Assembly (NCBI RefSeq): GCF_014873495.1
Contig: NZ_JADBGF010000001.1
Span: forward strand, 6,944,001-7,008,000
DNA: 64,000 nucleotides
Direction: 5' to 3'
Origin: Streptomyces stelliscabiei
Lineage (GTDB): Bacteria; Actinomycetota; Actinomycetes; Streptomycetales; Streptomycetaceae
The notes under the pieces: model-generated
Databases searched by the model: none
What the model was told of the DNA's origin: nothing
What the model saw: the letters and a program-made list of their open reading frames with translations, nothing else
In this document: positions 26,788 through 34,998 of the stretch, in pieces
How positions within the stretch are numbered: position 1 is the stretch's first letter
Layout of the letters: every line of letters begins with the position of its first letter
Made by a program: the position numbers and the translations under genes

Positions 26788-26830
26788 AGGGCCGCGGAAC
26801 CCCACCCGGGATCCGCGGCCCTTCTGTTTG
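26788..26830 (+). terminator. Attenuator terminator in the wblC leader
   Basis: AGGGCCGCGGA (26788-26798) pairs perfectly over 11 bp with TCCGCGGCCCT (26812-26822), followed by TCTGTTTGT. It lies after the leader ORF and ~108 bases before wblC, inside the transcription unit, so it must be read through for wblC expression. Translation-dependent anti-termination under ribosome-targeting antibiotics is established for whiB7-type genes. Confidence 0.85.
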
Positions 26831-26937
26831 TCCCCGACCGGGGGCTACAGAGCGAAGGGGCCTCGGGACAAGAAAAGAACCCGGTACCAGCCGCCACCGG
26901 CCAACAGGCCGGAACGACCAGACGAGGAAGACGAACC

Positions 26938-27306
26938 GTGCAACTCGAAGCGCACGCCCCGTCCGTACCGCCTTCCGAAACGATCCCCCCGCCCGGCCTC
27001 ACGGAGGACTCCACCTTGACCCCGCTCACCGCGCTCACCGCGCTCGACGACGCCATCGAGAACCTCGGCGTACCCGTCCCCTGCCGTTCCTACGACCCGG
27101 AGGTCTTCTTCGCCGAGTCGCCGGCCGACGTCGAGTACGCCAAATCCCTCTGCCGCACCTGCCCGCTGATGGAGGCCTGCCTCGCCGGCGCCAAGGAGCG
27201 GCGTGAGCCCTGGGGTGTCTGGGGTGGCGAGCTCTTCGTCCAGGGTGTTGTCGTGGCCCGCAAGCGGCCTCGTGGTCGCCCGCGCAAGAACCCGGTCACA
27301 GCATGA
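26938..27306 (+). CDS. wblC: WblC / WhiB7: antibiotic-resistance Fe-S transcription factor
   Basis: 122 aa WhiB-like protein. Four Fe-S cysteines at 49, 72, 75 and 81 (CRSYDP... then CRTCPLMEAC), the turn EPWGVWGGE (~91-99) and a C-terminal AT-hook RGRPRKN, the mark of the WhiB7/WblC class. It binds the principal sigma factor and activates resistance genes (efflux, ribosome protection and modification) and its own promoter when translation is inhibited. GTG 26938 with AGGAAG upstream. Expression is set by the promoter at 26300 and the attenuator at 26788. Its stop overlaps the next ATG. Confidence 0.96.
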   Translation: MQLEAHAPSVPPSETIPPPGLTEDSTLTPLTALTALDDAIENLGVPVPCRSYDPEVFFAESPADVEYAKSLCRTCPLMEACLAGAKERREPWGVWGGELFVQGVVVARKRPRGRPRKNPVTA

Positions 27307-27626
27307 ACATCACCGGAACGATCGACCGCCCCCTCACGCACGACCCCAAGAAGCAGGCCCCGATGAAGCCGCCCACGAGCGAGCCCCTCGGCTCCGTGAC
27401 TCCAGACTGCACCACCACCGGCGCGAACGCCTCGCGTCAGAACAGGACCCGAGAAATGCATCTCATGCCAGAAGCCCTGGCTCGTGCGCATATGCACGAG
27501 CGCCTGCACCAGGCCGAGCAGGAACGCCGGGCCATGCGCCTGGCGGTCGCCCGCCGGATGCAGCGCCGGGCCGAGCGCGCGTCGATGCGCGCCCGCCGTG
27601 CGCTCGCCATGGCGGTCATGCAGTAG
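27303..27626 (+). CDS. Small basic protein co-translated with wblC
   Basis: 107 aa hypothetical protein; ATG overlaps the wblC TGA (ATGA). N-terminal ~50 residues are polar with no motif. The C-terminal half is an Arg/Ala/Met-rich amphipathic helix (MHERLHQAEQERRAMRLAVA onward, ending AMAVMQ). A shorter start at 27456 (MHLMPEALAR) would keep only the helix. Coupling suggests it is made with WblC, perhaps binding ribosome or RNA; this is a guess from charge. Not recognised. Confidence 0.55.
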   Translation: MNITGTIDRPLTHDPKKQAPMKPPTSEPLGSVTPDCTTTGANASRQNRTREMHLMPEALARAHMHERLHQAEQERRAMRLAVARRMQRRAERASMRARRALAMAVMQ

Positions 27627-27693
27627 CCGCCACGCGGCGACCGGCATCACCAGCCTGACCAGGCACATCAGAACCACCGAAAGCAGTCGCTCC

Positions 27694-27729
27694 CCGCGGG
27701 GGCCGGTCCGAACGGGCCGGCCCCCGCGG
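27694..27729. terminator. Strong hairpin terminator after the wblC unit
   Basis: CCGCGGGGGCCGG (27694-27706) pairs perfectly with CCGGCCCCCGCGG (27717-27729), and TCC/GGG extends the stem inward to a GAAC loop. It ends the wblC transcript and lies before the next gene at 27776. Confidence 0.85.
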
Positions 27730-27775
27730 CGCGTGGTGACCCCGGATCCGTCGACCGCGGGGCTATCGTCGCCGG

Positions 27776-27985
27776 GTGACGAGTCTTTCCGGAGACAGCG
27801 ACAACGGCGGCTCCGCCGCAGAACCTCAGACCCTCATGTGCGCCCGCTGCGGCACCACCGCCGAAGCCCCTCAGCCCCTGTGGATCTGCTCCGTGGAGAA
27901 CGGCCGACGGCACTACTTCTGCGCCGCCTGCGCCCGCGAGAACCTGCGAGCCATCGAGGGCCGCCTGGACTCCGCCTGGTGGTGA
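27776..27985 (+). CDS. Small zinc-finger protein
   Basis: 69 aa. Contains CARC (residues ~22-25) and CAAC (~50-53) with WICSVENGRRHYF between, so a two-CxxC zinc ribbon is likely. C-terminus REDLRAIEG-like helix ending in WW. GTG 27776. Widespread in Streptomyces as far as I recall, but with no assigned function. It converges on the ABC1 kinase gene, with 72 bases between. Confidence 0.7.
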   Translation: MTSLSGDSDNGGSAAEPQTLMCARCGTTAEAPQPLWICSVENGRRHYFCAACARENLRAIEGRLDSAWW

Positions 27986-28057
27986 GCCCCGGGCAGGGCC
28001 TCGGCGCGAGGACGGCTTCCCGGCGCCCGCCCCTGTTCCGTCGACCGCGCGAACCGG

Positions 28058-29413
28058 TCACGCCTCCGCGGCAGACTCGCCCTCCTCATCGTCGAGCAGG
28101 AACCCCGGCAGCCACTCCTCCAGCTCGTCGCGCATGCGGACGGTCGCGCCGAGCTGGCACAGCACGCCGATGGTGCTCAGCGTCACCCGGTGGATGAGGA
28201 GGTAGGACGGAGGCAGGTTCAGCTGCTTGCCCAACTGGTGGGCCGGGGAACGGGGGTCGGCGATGCGGGCGGCCTGGCTGCGCATCCAGCCGCGGGCGAA
28301 GGAGAACTCGTCGGCGCGGACCGGTTCGATGATGGGGTGCAGATAGTCGAGGACCGCGTCCGGGTCGAGGTCTATCGACTCCTTCACGAAGCCCTCCGTG
28401 CGGAGCATCTCGTAGACGGCCTCGGCCTCGCCCTCGATCGTCAGCCGCAGGGCCGCACCGATCGGGGCCGGCAGCCCGCCCGGCAGACGGTCCACCGTGC
28501 CGAAGTCCAGGACTCCGAGACGCCAGCCGAGCTTCTCGTCCGGCAGCAGACGGAAGTTGCCCGGATGCGGGTCGGCGTGCAGCAGACCGGTGCGGGCCGG
28601 ACCGGAGAAGAGGAAGCGGGTCAGCAACTGGCCCGCCCGGTCACGCTGCTCCTGCGTGCCGTCGGTGATCACCTCGGAAAGAGGGGTGCCCTCCATCCAC
28701 TCGGTCACCAGCACCTGATCGCACTGGTGCACCACGGCGGGAACGACGACGTCCGGGTCGCCCGCGAACTCCTCAGCGTGGGCCTGCTGGGCCTGCGCCT
28801 CCAAGCCGTAGTCGAGCTCTTCGGAGACGCGGTCCCGCAGCTCCGCGATGAGCGGTTTGACGTCCATCCCGGGGATCAGCGGACCCAGCAGACGAGCGAA
28901 CCGGCTGAGCTGGCCGAGATCGGAGAGCAGAGCCTCGCCCGCGCCCGGGTACTGCACCTTCACCGCGACAGTGCGTCCGTCGTGCCACACCGCGCGGTGC
29001 ACCTGGCCGATCGAGGCCGCGGCGGCCGGTTTCTCCTCGAACTCCAGGAACAACTCCTGCCAGTTCTCACCGATGCGTTCTCGCAGTACGGAGTGCACCG
29101 TGCTGGTCGGCATCGGGGGAGCGGCGTCCTGGAGCTTCGTCAGGGCCGCGCGGTACGGGCCCGCGACCTCCTCGGGGAGCGCCGACTCGAAGACGGACAG
29201 GGCCTGCCCGAACTTCATCGCGCCGCCCTTCAGCTCGCCCAGCACCTTGAACAGCTGCTCCGCCGTGCGCTGCTGGAGTTCACGGCCCACGAGCTCCGCC
29301 GACTCACCGACGATTCGCTTGCCGAGTCCCCAGGTGGCCCGGCCTGCGATGCCGAGCGGAAGCGCGGCGAGCTTGGCGGTCCGGGTGACCGCCTTCCGGG
29401 GAAGATCAGACAT
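28058..29413 (-). CDS. ABC1/UbiB (ADCK) family atypical kinase
   Basis: 451 aa. Carries the family-specific KxGQ signature (LKGGAMKFGQALSVFE, ~residues 62-77), the Ala-rich loop AAASIGQVHRA (~143-153, replacing a Gly-rich loop), VAVKVQYPG with the ATP Lys, HADPHPGNF (~290) and LDFGTVDRLP (~315). Members act in lipid or quinone metabolism as ATPases or kinases. Streptomyces uses menaquinone, so the substrate is open. ATG 29413 with GGAGGG upstream; it overlaps the ThiF-like gene (ends 29406) by 8 bases, which implies a joint function. Confidence 0.9.
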   Translation of the reverse strand: MSDLPRKAVTRTAKLAALPLGIAGRATWGLGKRIVGESAELVGRELQQRTAEQLFKVLGELKGGAMKFGQALSVFESALPEEVAGPYRAALTKLQDAAPPMPTSTVHSVLRERIGENWQELFLEFEEKPAAAASIGQVHRAVWHDGRTVAVKVQYPGAGEALLSDLGQLSRFARLLGPLIPGMDVKPLIAELRDRVSEELDYGLEAQAQQAHAEEFAGDPDVVVPAVVHQCDQVLVTEWMEGTPLSEVITDGTQEQRDRAGQLLTRFLFSGPARTGLLHADPHPGNFRLLPDEKLGWRLGVLDFGTVDRLPGGLPAPIGAALRLTIEGEAEAVYEMLRTEGFVKESIDLDPDAVLDYLHPIIEPVRADEFSFARGWMRSQAARIADPRSPAHQLGKQLNLPPSYLLIHRVTLSTIGVLCQLGATVRMRDELEEWLPGFLLDDEEGESAAEA

Positions 29414-30671
29414 GCGCCCTCCAAGTCCCAGCAGGCCGTGCCGCGTGTGCCTTGCGGGACAACCTCGTTGACCGCTGTTGCTCCGCCATTGTCGCGCGCG
29501 CCTGCCCCTTCTTTGGGGTGTGTTCCCCGTTACCTTTCGCCGCGCCGCCCTTTTCCGCGGCTGAGCAGGAACATGCCGGGTGGGGCCACACCGGACGAGA
29601 ATGCCAGTCGAACCCCGGTGCCGAGACCTCCCAGCGAGCACCCGCGCTGGACGGCAGCTGCCCGTCGAGGAACGCCAGGGCATGCCCCGCGGCCAGTCCG
29701 GCGACGGTCGCGGCCAGCGTGACATCGCAGGCCTCGAGCTGATGAGGGCGTCCGGAACGCCACTGGGCGACCAGCCGCGGCCACGTCTCGTCGCGGTCGG
29801 CACGGCTCTGGTCGAGGCAGCCCGCGCACCCCGTCTCGCCCGGCAGGACGAGGGGGCCGATCACACCCGTCCCCTCCACGACGCCGGCATAGAGGTGAGG
29901 CGTGCCCGAGTCGATGAGCGGTTCGGCGGCCGCGGGCTTCGGGGCGTGGACGTCGACACCGGCCCGCGGGGCGAGGACCACCAGGGAGAAGCCCGGCTCC
30001 TCGCGCAGGCGGTCCAGCGACAGGTCCTCGGACGGGTCCGCGGGCTTCCCGGGACCGCGGCGACGACGCGGCGGGCGATCGGGTGCCGCGTGCCGGGCGG
30101 CTCGGCGTGCCGCCATGTCCCTGCGCTCACCGATCGACTCGGCCGGCAGACCACCGGGCGTCACATCCCACGGCTCGACCCGGCCGACATCGCGTACGTC
30201 CACCTCGCCGACGCCGGCCGCCGAGAGCACGGATGCGATCATCGCTCCCACGCGGCCCGCGCCCCGAACCTGCACTCTCAGTGATCGGCGGGCCGCCAGA
30301 CGTTTCAAGGCGTCTCCCGGCTCGGGCGCGATCAACGAGAGTGCGGCGGCGTCAGGACGCAGCCGCTCCATGACCTCGCGTTTGCCGCGCAGCTCGTCCG
30401 CGGCCGGACCGCCGCCCGTCGCGTCGTCCAGCAGGCCGGATCGGGTGAGGCGGTCCACCAAGCCGTCCACATGACCGTCCGGCAGGCCCATCCGTCGTCC
30501 CTCCTCCCGCAGGAGCGGCAGTCCGCGTGTCCCGTCGAGCAGGGAGAGAAAACTGCCTGTCGTCGTGTCCATCGGACCCAGCACCATGGCGTGCGCCGGT
30601 ACCAGACCGAACTGCACGGTGTTGAGATCCCGCCAGCCGCGCCGGAGCGCGGGCTTCACCATCGGATGCAT
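29406..30671 (-). CDS. E1/ThiF-like protein with N-terminal precursor-recognition-like domain
   Basis: 421 aa. Residues ~1-90 resemble the winged-helix leader-binding domain of TOMM/cyclodehydratase proteins. The E1-like Rossmann core has RGAGRVGAMIASV (GxGxxG, ~132-144) and DVGRVEPWDVTPGG in place of the usual DxVExSNLxRQ. One CxxC pair (GCAGCLDQ, ~285) is kept and CSCS near the end may complete a zinc site. The missing Arg/Asn residues suggest weak or absent adenylation. A ~40-residue basic tail has no clear role. It overlaps the ABC1 kinase gene, so the two are coupled. No RiPP precursor or partner enzymes are nearby, so a RiPP role is not supported. Confidence 0.75.
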   Translation of the reverse strand: MHPMVKPALRRGWRDLNTVQFGLVPAHAMVLGPMDTTTGSFLSLLDGTRGLPLLREEGRRMGLPDGHVDGLVDRLTRSGLLDDATGGGPAADELRGKREVMERLRPDAAALSLIAPEPGDALKRLAARRSLRVQVRGAGRVGAMIASVLSAAGVGEVDVRDVGRVEPWDVTPGGLPAESIGERRDMAARRAARHAAPDRPPRRRRGPGKPADPSEDLSLDRLREEPGFSLVVLAPRAGVDVHAPKPAAAEPLIDSGTPHLYAGVVEGTGVIGPLVLPGETGCAGCLDQSRADRDETWPRLVAQWRSGRPHQLEACDVTLAATVAGLAAGHALAFLDGQLPSSAGARWEVSAPGFDWHSRPVWPHPACSCSAAEKGGAAKGNGEHTPKKGQARATMAEQQRSTRLSRKAHAARPAGTWRAHV

Positions 30672-30889
30672 GATCGGCCCCCGTCAGCCTTGGATAGGTC
30701 CCTGTGTGTCGACGGTGCGTGGGCACGGTCCGCCGACGAGTGCCAGCATGCACGGACCGCGACGAAGCCTGTCGAGAGTTGTCCACAGGCGGCGGCATCC
30801 GTATGACAAATCGGCGCTCGGAGTGCGGATCGATATCGAACCCTTCCGGAGGCGGGACTTCCCCCGTGTGCAGCGGGTAACGTCGGGAC

Positions 30890-31486
30890 GTGCCCGCCGA
30901 CCCACTGCACCGCGCCGGAAAGCCACAGCGCAGCACGACGAGCCAGCCGCCGAGCGGCTCACGAGCGAGCGCGATCGAGGTCCGCAGGAGCGCGCGACGG
31001 CGTAGAACCGTCTCCGCGTACCGCGAGGGCGATCGCACCGTCGTGCTCATCCCCGCCCGGATGTCCGAGGCGGAGGAGCAACGCTGGGTGACCGTCATGC
31101 TCGACAAGCTGGCCGCGCAGGAAAGCAAACGGCGCCTCGGCGACTCCGAGCTGACGGAGCGCGCAGCGCTGCTCTCGGACCAGTACTTCGGTGGCCGCGC
31201 CCGGCCCGCCTCCGTCCGGTGGGTCACCAACCAGAACACCCGCTGGGGCTCGTGCACCCCCGCCGAGGGCAGTATCCGCCTGTCGCACCGGCTGCAGGGC
31301 ATGCCCGAGTACGTCGTCGACTACGTCCTCCTCCACGAACTCGCACACCTGCTCGTACCGGGGCACGGGCCCGGGTTCTGGCGGCTGCTGGAGGCCTATC
31401 CGCGCACCGAGCGGGCGCGCGGCTACCTCGAAGGAGTGGTCGCCGCCGACCGGCTGCCGCATCTGCCGGTCGCCCCGGACGAGTGA
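30890..31486 (+). CDS. YgjP/DUF45-type zinc metallopeptidase
   Basis: 198 aa cytoplasmic protein. Zinc motif HELAHLLVPGHGPGFW (HExxH, ~residues 152-167) and RWGSC (~119-123) are the marks of the YgjP/SprT-like M48-related family. Preceded by an Arg-rich N-terminal segment. GTG 30890. It is divergent from the E1-like gene, with 218 bases between carrying the two promoters. Substrate unknown. Confidence 0.87.
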   Translation: MPADPLHRAGKPQRSTTSQPPSGSRASAIEVRRSARRRRTVSAYREGDRTVVLIPARMSEAEEQRWVTVMLDKLAAQESKRRLGDSELTERAALLSDQYFGGRARPASVRWVTNQNTRWGSCTPAEGSIRLSHRLQGMPEYVVDYVLLHELAHLLVPGHGPGFWRLLEAYPRTERARGYLEGVVAADRLPHLPVAPDE

Positions 31487-31646
31487 CACGACCCACCGGC
31501 CGACATGGCGCACACGGGCCGACCCGGCGCACGGCCGGTGGCCGTAAGGCGCGAGGGGGCCCGCGGCCCCAGGTGAGGACCGCGGAAGGGGGGATCCACG
31601 CGCGTGTGTGTGCGTTTGTGAGATCGGTGACCGAAGTCGCGCTTTT

Positions 31647-31672
31647 GTACCGGCTCTGTACCAGCCTCGTAC
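31647..31672 (+). promoter_or_regulatory. Triple GTAC direct repeat at 11-bp spacing upstream of terD-AIM24
   Basis: GTAC begins at 31647, 31658 and 31669. The units read TTGTACCGGCT, CTGTACCAGCC and TCGTACGCTTC, so the same face of the helix is presented about once per turn. A possible -10 (TTAGCCT, ~31689-31695) follows, 57 bases before the start codon. This looks like a cooperative operator. Confidence 0.65.
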
Positions 31673-31751
31673 GCTTCACGACTTTGCGGTTAGCCTGACG
31701 CGACGCACTCGCAGGCGCACGCACATTCGGGATGGGGGACGGTCGTAACGC

Positions 31752-33386
31752 ATGGCCAGGGAATTCCAACGCGGCCACAAGGCCAAGATCAGTGACCTCA
31801 CCGCGGGCACGGATCTGTACGTAGGCGTACAGATCTCCGGCCCCGGGCTGACCTTCGACATCAGTTGCTTCGGTCTGGACGCCGACGAACGGCTGTCCGA
31901 TGATCGCTACTTCGTCTTCTTCAACCAGCCGAAGTCCCCCGAGGAGTCGATCCAGCTCCTGGGTGCCCAGTCGGGTGACACGGAGTCCTTCCGCGTCACT
32001 CTGGACAGGATCCCGCCCCGGATCCAGAAGCTGTCCTTCACGGCGACCCTCGACGGCAACGGCCAGATGTCGCAGATCAGCCCCGGTTACGTCCGTATCG
32101 TCGCAGGTGGCGAGGAGGTGGCCCGGTACCCGTTCGACGGTTCGGAGTTCTCCACCGAGCGTGCCGTGATGCTGGGCGACTTCTACCTGAAGGACGTGTG
32201 GCGGTTCGCGGCCGTCGGACAGGGTTTCGACGGAGGCCTCGACGCGCTGCTGAAGAACTTCGGCGGCGAGGTCGCCGAGGAGGAGCCCGCCCCCGCACCG
32301 CAGCAGCCGCCGACCGGCGCCGCGCCAGGCTTCGCCCCGCCCGCGTTCGGTGCCCCCGCCGCTCCGGCGCCCGCACCGGCCCCGGCGCCCCCGCAGGGAT
32401 ACGCGCCCCCGGCGCCCGCGCAGGGTTACGCGCCCCCGGCGCCCCCACCCTCCGTGCACGCCGCGCCGACCATCGTCGCTCCCCTGCACACGCCGCCCGG
32501 CGGCACTGTTCCGCCCCCGGCACCGCCCGCCCCGTTCACCCCGCCCGGCGCGCCGCCCCAGGGCGGACCCTTCACTCCTCCGGGTGCCGCGCCCCAGGGC
32601 GGACCCTTCACACCTCCCGCCGCGCCCCCGCAAGGCGGACCGTTCACGTCCCCCGGCGCTCCCGGAGCCTTCCCGGGGCAGGCCCAGCCCTTCGGCGGCG
32701 GCACCCAGCTCGCGCCGGTTCCGCCGGAAGCGGGACTGCGGGCCGTACTGACGAAGTACTCCGAGGCACCCGTCGGCGACCGCTGGACCGAGCAGAACCC
32801 GCAGCTGGTTCGGACGACCCTCACCAAGGGCGCCAACATCCTCGCCAAGCAGGGCAGCATGGTCGCCTACCAGGGCGACATCGACTTCGCCCACAAGGGT
32901 TCCGGCCTGCTCGGCAAGTTGACGGGCCAGCTGACCGGTCAGGGCATGTCCCTCATGCGCTGTTCCGGAGACGGTGAGGTGTTCCTCGCGGACGAGGGCA
33001 GCCGCCTCTTCGTCATCCGCCTGGAGAACGAGCAGCTCTACACCAGCGCGCCGGGCGTCCTCGCCTTCGACGAGTCCCTGGACACGGAGGTCCGCCGGAT
33101 CGAGGGCGCGGGCCTGCCGGGCGGTGGCCTGTTCAGCATGCTCTTCTCCGGCACGGGAGCGGTCGTCGTCAAGACGCGCGGCGTTCCCGTCGTCCTGCCC
33201 GTCGGCCCGGCCACCTACGTCGACGGCAACGCCGTCATCGCCTGGTCCGCCGGCGCGCAGGCCGTCACCACCACCTCGCTCAGGCTGCGCCGCTCCGGGT
33301 ACGCCCGGCAGACGCAGGAGGCCATCAACCTCCAGTTCCGCGGCGCTCCCGGCAACTTCGTCGTCGTCCAGCCCTTCGAGGTGTGA
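31752..33386 (+). CDS. TerD domain fused to AIM24 domain by a proline-rich linker
   Basis: 544 aa. Residues ~1-175 form a TerD stress-protein domain: LTAGTDLYVGVQISGPG, FDISCFGLDADERLSDDRYF and FFNQPKSPEESIQLL are typical, with the Asp-rich calcium loops. Residues ~178-325 are a Pro/Ala/Gln-rich linker with repeated QGGPFTPPGA. Residues ~330-544 are an AIM24 (TspO/AIM24 beta-roll) domain with KQGSMVAYQGDIDF and GRG/GAV strands. Cytosolic, no signal peptide. Heads a three-gene operon with two further AIM24 proteins. TerD binds calcium and is linked to tellurite, phage and envelope stress; AIM24 proteins form trypanosome RBP-like beta-rolls. Joint function is inferred to be stress scaffolding. 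Confidence 0.9.
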   Translation: MAREFQRGHKAKISDLTAGTDLYVGVQISGPGLTFDISCFGLDADERLSDDRYFVFFNQPKSPEESIQLLGAQSGDTESFRVTLDRIPPRIQKLSFTATLDGNGQMSQISPGYVRIVAGGEEVARYPFDGSEFSTERAVMLGDFYLKDVWRFAAVGQGFDGGLDALLKNFGGEVAEEEPAPAPQQPPTGAAPGFAPPAFGAPAAPAPAPAPAPPQGYAPPAPAQGYAPPAPPPSVHAAPTIVAPLHTPPGGTVPPPAPPAPFTPPGAPPQGGPFTPPGAAPQGGPFTPPAAPPQGGPFTSPGAPGAFPGQAQPFGGGTQLAPVPPEAGLRAVLTKYSEAPVGDRWTEQNPQLVRTTLTKGANILAKQGSMVAYQGDIDFAHKGSGLLGKLTGQLTGQGMSLMRCSGDGEVFLADEGSRLFVIRLENEQLYTSAPGVLAFDESLDTEVRRIEGAGLPGGGLFSMLFSGTGAVVVKTRGVPVVLPVGPATYVDGNAVIAWSAGAQAVTTTSLRLRRSGYARQTQEAINLQFRGAPGNFVVVQPFEV

Positions 33387-33394
33387 GGCAGAGC

Positions 33395-34072
33395 ATGGAC
33401 CTCCAGACACTCAACGCACACCGCTCCACCGCCACCGGCGTCCGCATGAGCGTGCACAGCTCCAAGACGCTCAAGGTCACCATGGTCACCGGCCAGGACC
33501 TCCTGGCCAAGGCCGGCTCGATGATCGCGTACGACGGCTACGTGCAGTTCGACGGGCCGCCCGCCACGCTGCGGCGCAGCGCGGAGGAGATGGTCAGCGG
33601 CGAGGGCGGCAAGCTCATGCTCTGCCGGGGCGACGGGGACCTGTACCTCGCCGACTACGGCGGTGACGTCCTCATCCTCCATCTGAACAACGAGGCGCTG
33701 TCCGTCAACGGCCCCACCCTCCTGGCCTGCGACGCCTCGCTCCAGCTCTCCATCGAGCCGGTCAAGGGCCTCGCCAAGCTCTCCGGCTCGGGCCTGACCA
33801 ACCTCGTGATCCGCGGCACCGGGTGGGTCGCCCTGGTCAGCCGGGGCGTGCCGATCTCCCTCGACTGCGCCGAACGGGAGACGTACGTCGACCCGGACGC
33901 GCTGATCGCCTGGACCGACGGGCTCGACATGAAGGCCCGTCGCACGATCAAGGCCAGTGCGCTCATCGGCCGGGGCAGCGGCGAGGCGTTCCAGATCGGT
34001 TTCAAGGGACGTGGCTTCGTGGTCGTCCAGCCCAGCGAGGACTCCGGCGACCGTTTCAAGATCCGTGGCTGA
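33395..34072 (+). CDS. AIM24 family protein (1)
   Basis: 225 aa single AIM24 domain. Contains LLAKAGSMIAYDGYVQFDGP (~residues 32-51), a GDGDLYLADYGGDV strand and GRGSGEAFQIGFKGRGFVVV near the end, matching the C-terminal half of the upstream TerD-AIM24 protein. ATG 33395 has GAGG six bases upstream; a GTG at 33383 overlapping the previous stop is possible. Eight bases separate the genes, so one mRNA. Confidence 0.88.
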   Translation: MDLQTLNAHRSTATGVRMSVHSSKTLKVTMVTGQDLLAKAGSMIAYDGYVQFDGPPATLRRSAEEMVSGEGGKLMLCRGDGDLYLADYGGDVLILHLNNEALSVNGPTLLACDASLQLSIEPVKGLAKLSGSGLTNLVIRGTGWVALVSRGVPISLDCAERETYVDPDALIAWTDGLDMKARRTIKASALIGRGSGEAFQIGFKGRGFVVVQPSEDSGDRFKIRG

Positions 34073-34099
34073 CCGGGGCTGAGAGGAGAACAGCACACC

Positions 34100-34852
34100 A
34101 TGCACAGCACGCTCTTCGCGCACATCCCGGTGAACCACACCGAGCGCTACACGCTGCAGAACCCACAGCTGCTCAAGACCGACGTCACCATCGGCAGCAG
34201 CCCCGTCCTGGCCCGCCAGGGCGCGATGGTCGCCTTCGAGGGGCAGGTCGACTTCGACAGCCAGTACCGCAACCGCAGCTGGCGCAACGCCGAGCGGATG
34301 ACCGGCGAGCGCCTCGAACTCATGCGCTGCAAGGGCAACGGGATCGTGTATCTCGCCAACTTCGCGCAGTACCTGCACATCATGGAGGTCGGCAGCGGCG
34401 TGACCGTCGACTCCTCCGCCGTCCTCGCCTTCGACGGCTCCCTGAACGTCGGCATCGTCGCCGTGGACAGCGCCGTCGAGGTGGCCTCGGCCGGGGCGTA
34501 CAACCTGGAGCTGTCCGGTGGCGGCAAGGTCGTCCTGATGACCTCGGGGGAGCCGCTCGCCCTGGAGGTGACGCCGGAGAAGAACATCTGCGTCGACTCG
34601 GATGCCGTCATCGCCTGGTCCACCTCGCTGCGGACCCAGTTGCAGGCGCCGACCTCGACGTCCGCCGTATGGCGCCGCAGGGGCTCCACCGGTGAGGGCT
34701 GGGAGATGCACTTCGGGGGCCATGGGCACGTCCTGGTGCAGCCGAGCGAGCTGCTGCCGCCGCAGCATCTGCGCACGTCCGGAGTGCTCGGACAGTTCGG
34801 CATGGGGGGCGGCGGACTGAGCGGGAACTCCCTCGGGGGCAGTCGCAACTGA
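34100..34852 (+). CDS. AIM24 family protein (2)
   Basis: 250 aa AIM24 domain protein, paralogue of the two before it. LARQGAMVAFEGQVDFD, MRCKGNGIVYLANFAQYLHI and HFGGHGHVLVQPSE are the shared strands. The C-terminus is Gly-rich (FGMGGGGLSGN). GAGAGGAG ribosome site before ATG 34100. The three paralogues may form a hetero-oligomer. The operon ends at the hairpin at 34880-34914. Confidence 0.88.
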   Translation: MHSTLFAHIPVNHTERYTLQNPQLLKTDVTIGSSPVLARQGAMVAFEGQVDFDSQYRNRSWRNAERMTGERLELMRCKGNGIVYLANFAQYLHIMEVGSGVTVDSSAVLAFDGSLNVGIVAVDSAVEVASAGAYNLELSGGGKVVLMTSGEPLALEVTPEKNICVDSDAVIAWSTSLRTQLQAPTSTSAVWRRRGSTGEGWEMHFGGHGHVLVQPSELLPPQHLRTSGVLGQFGMGGGGLSGNSLGGSRN

Positions 34853-34879
34853 TCAGCGGGCACGTGTGCCGGCACATGG

Positions 34880-34914
34880 GTAAGGGGCGTCCGCCATTGG
34901 CGGACGCCCCTTAC
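34880..34914. terminator. 16-bp perfect bidirectional terminator
   Basis: GTAAGGGGCGTCCGCC (34880-34895) pairs without mismatch with 34899-34914 around an ATT loop. It lies between the convergent AIM24 and NUDIX genes. Confidence 0.9.
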
Positions 34915-34998
34915 CGCGTCCGTCCCCCCGGCGGGGGCCTTCCCCACCCCCGGCGGCAGCACACCGCCCGACCGCGCACTCCCCGCGAAAGAGCGAGG

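Noticed and set aside
29406..30671. RiPP/TOMM biosynthesis locus around the E1-like gene
   Set aside because: No precursor peptide, YcaO or dehydrogenase gene within the window.
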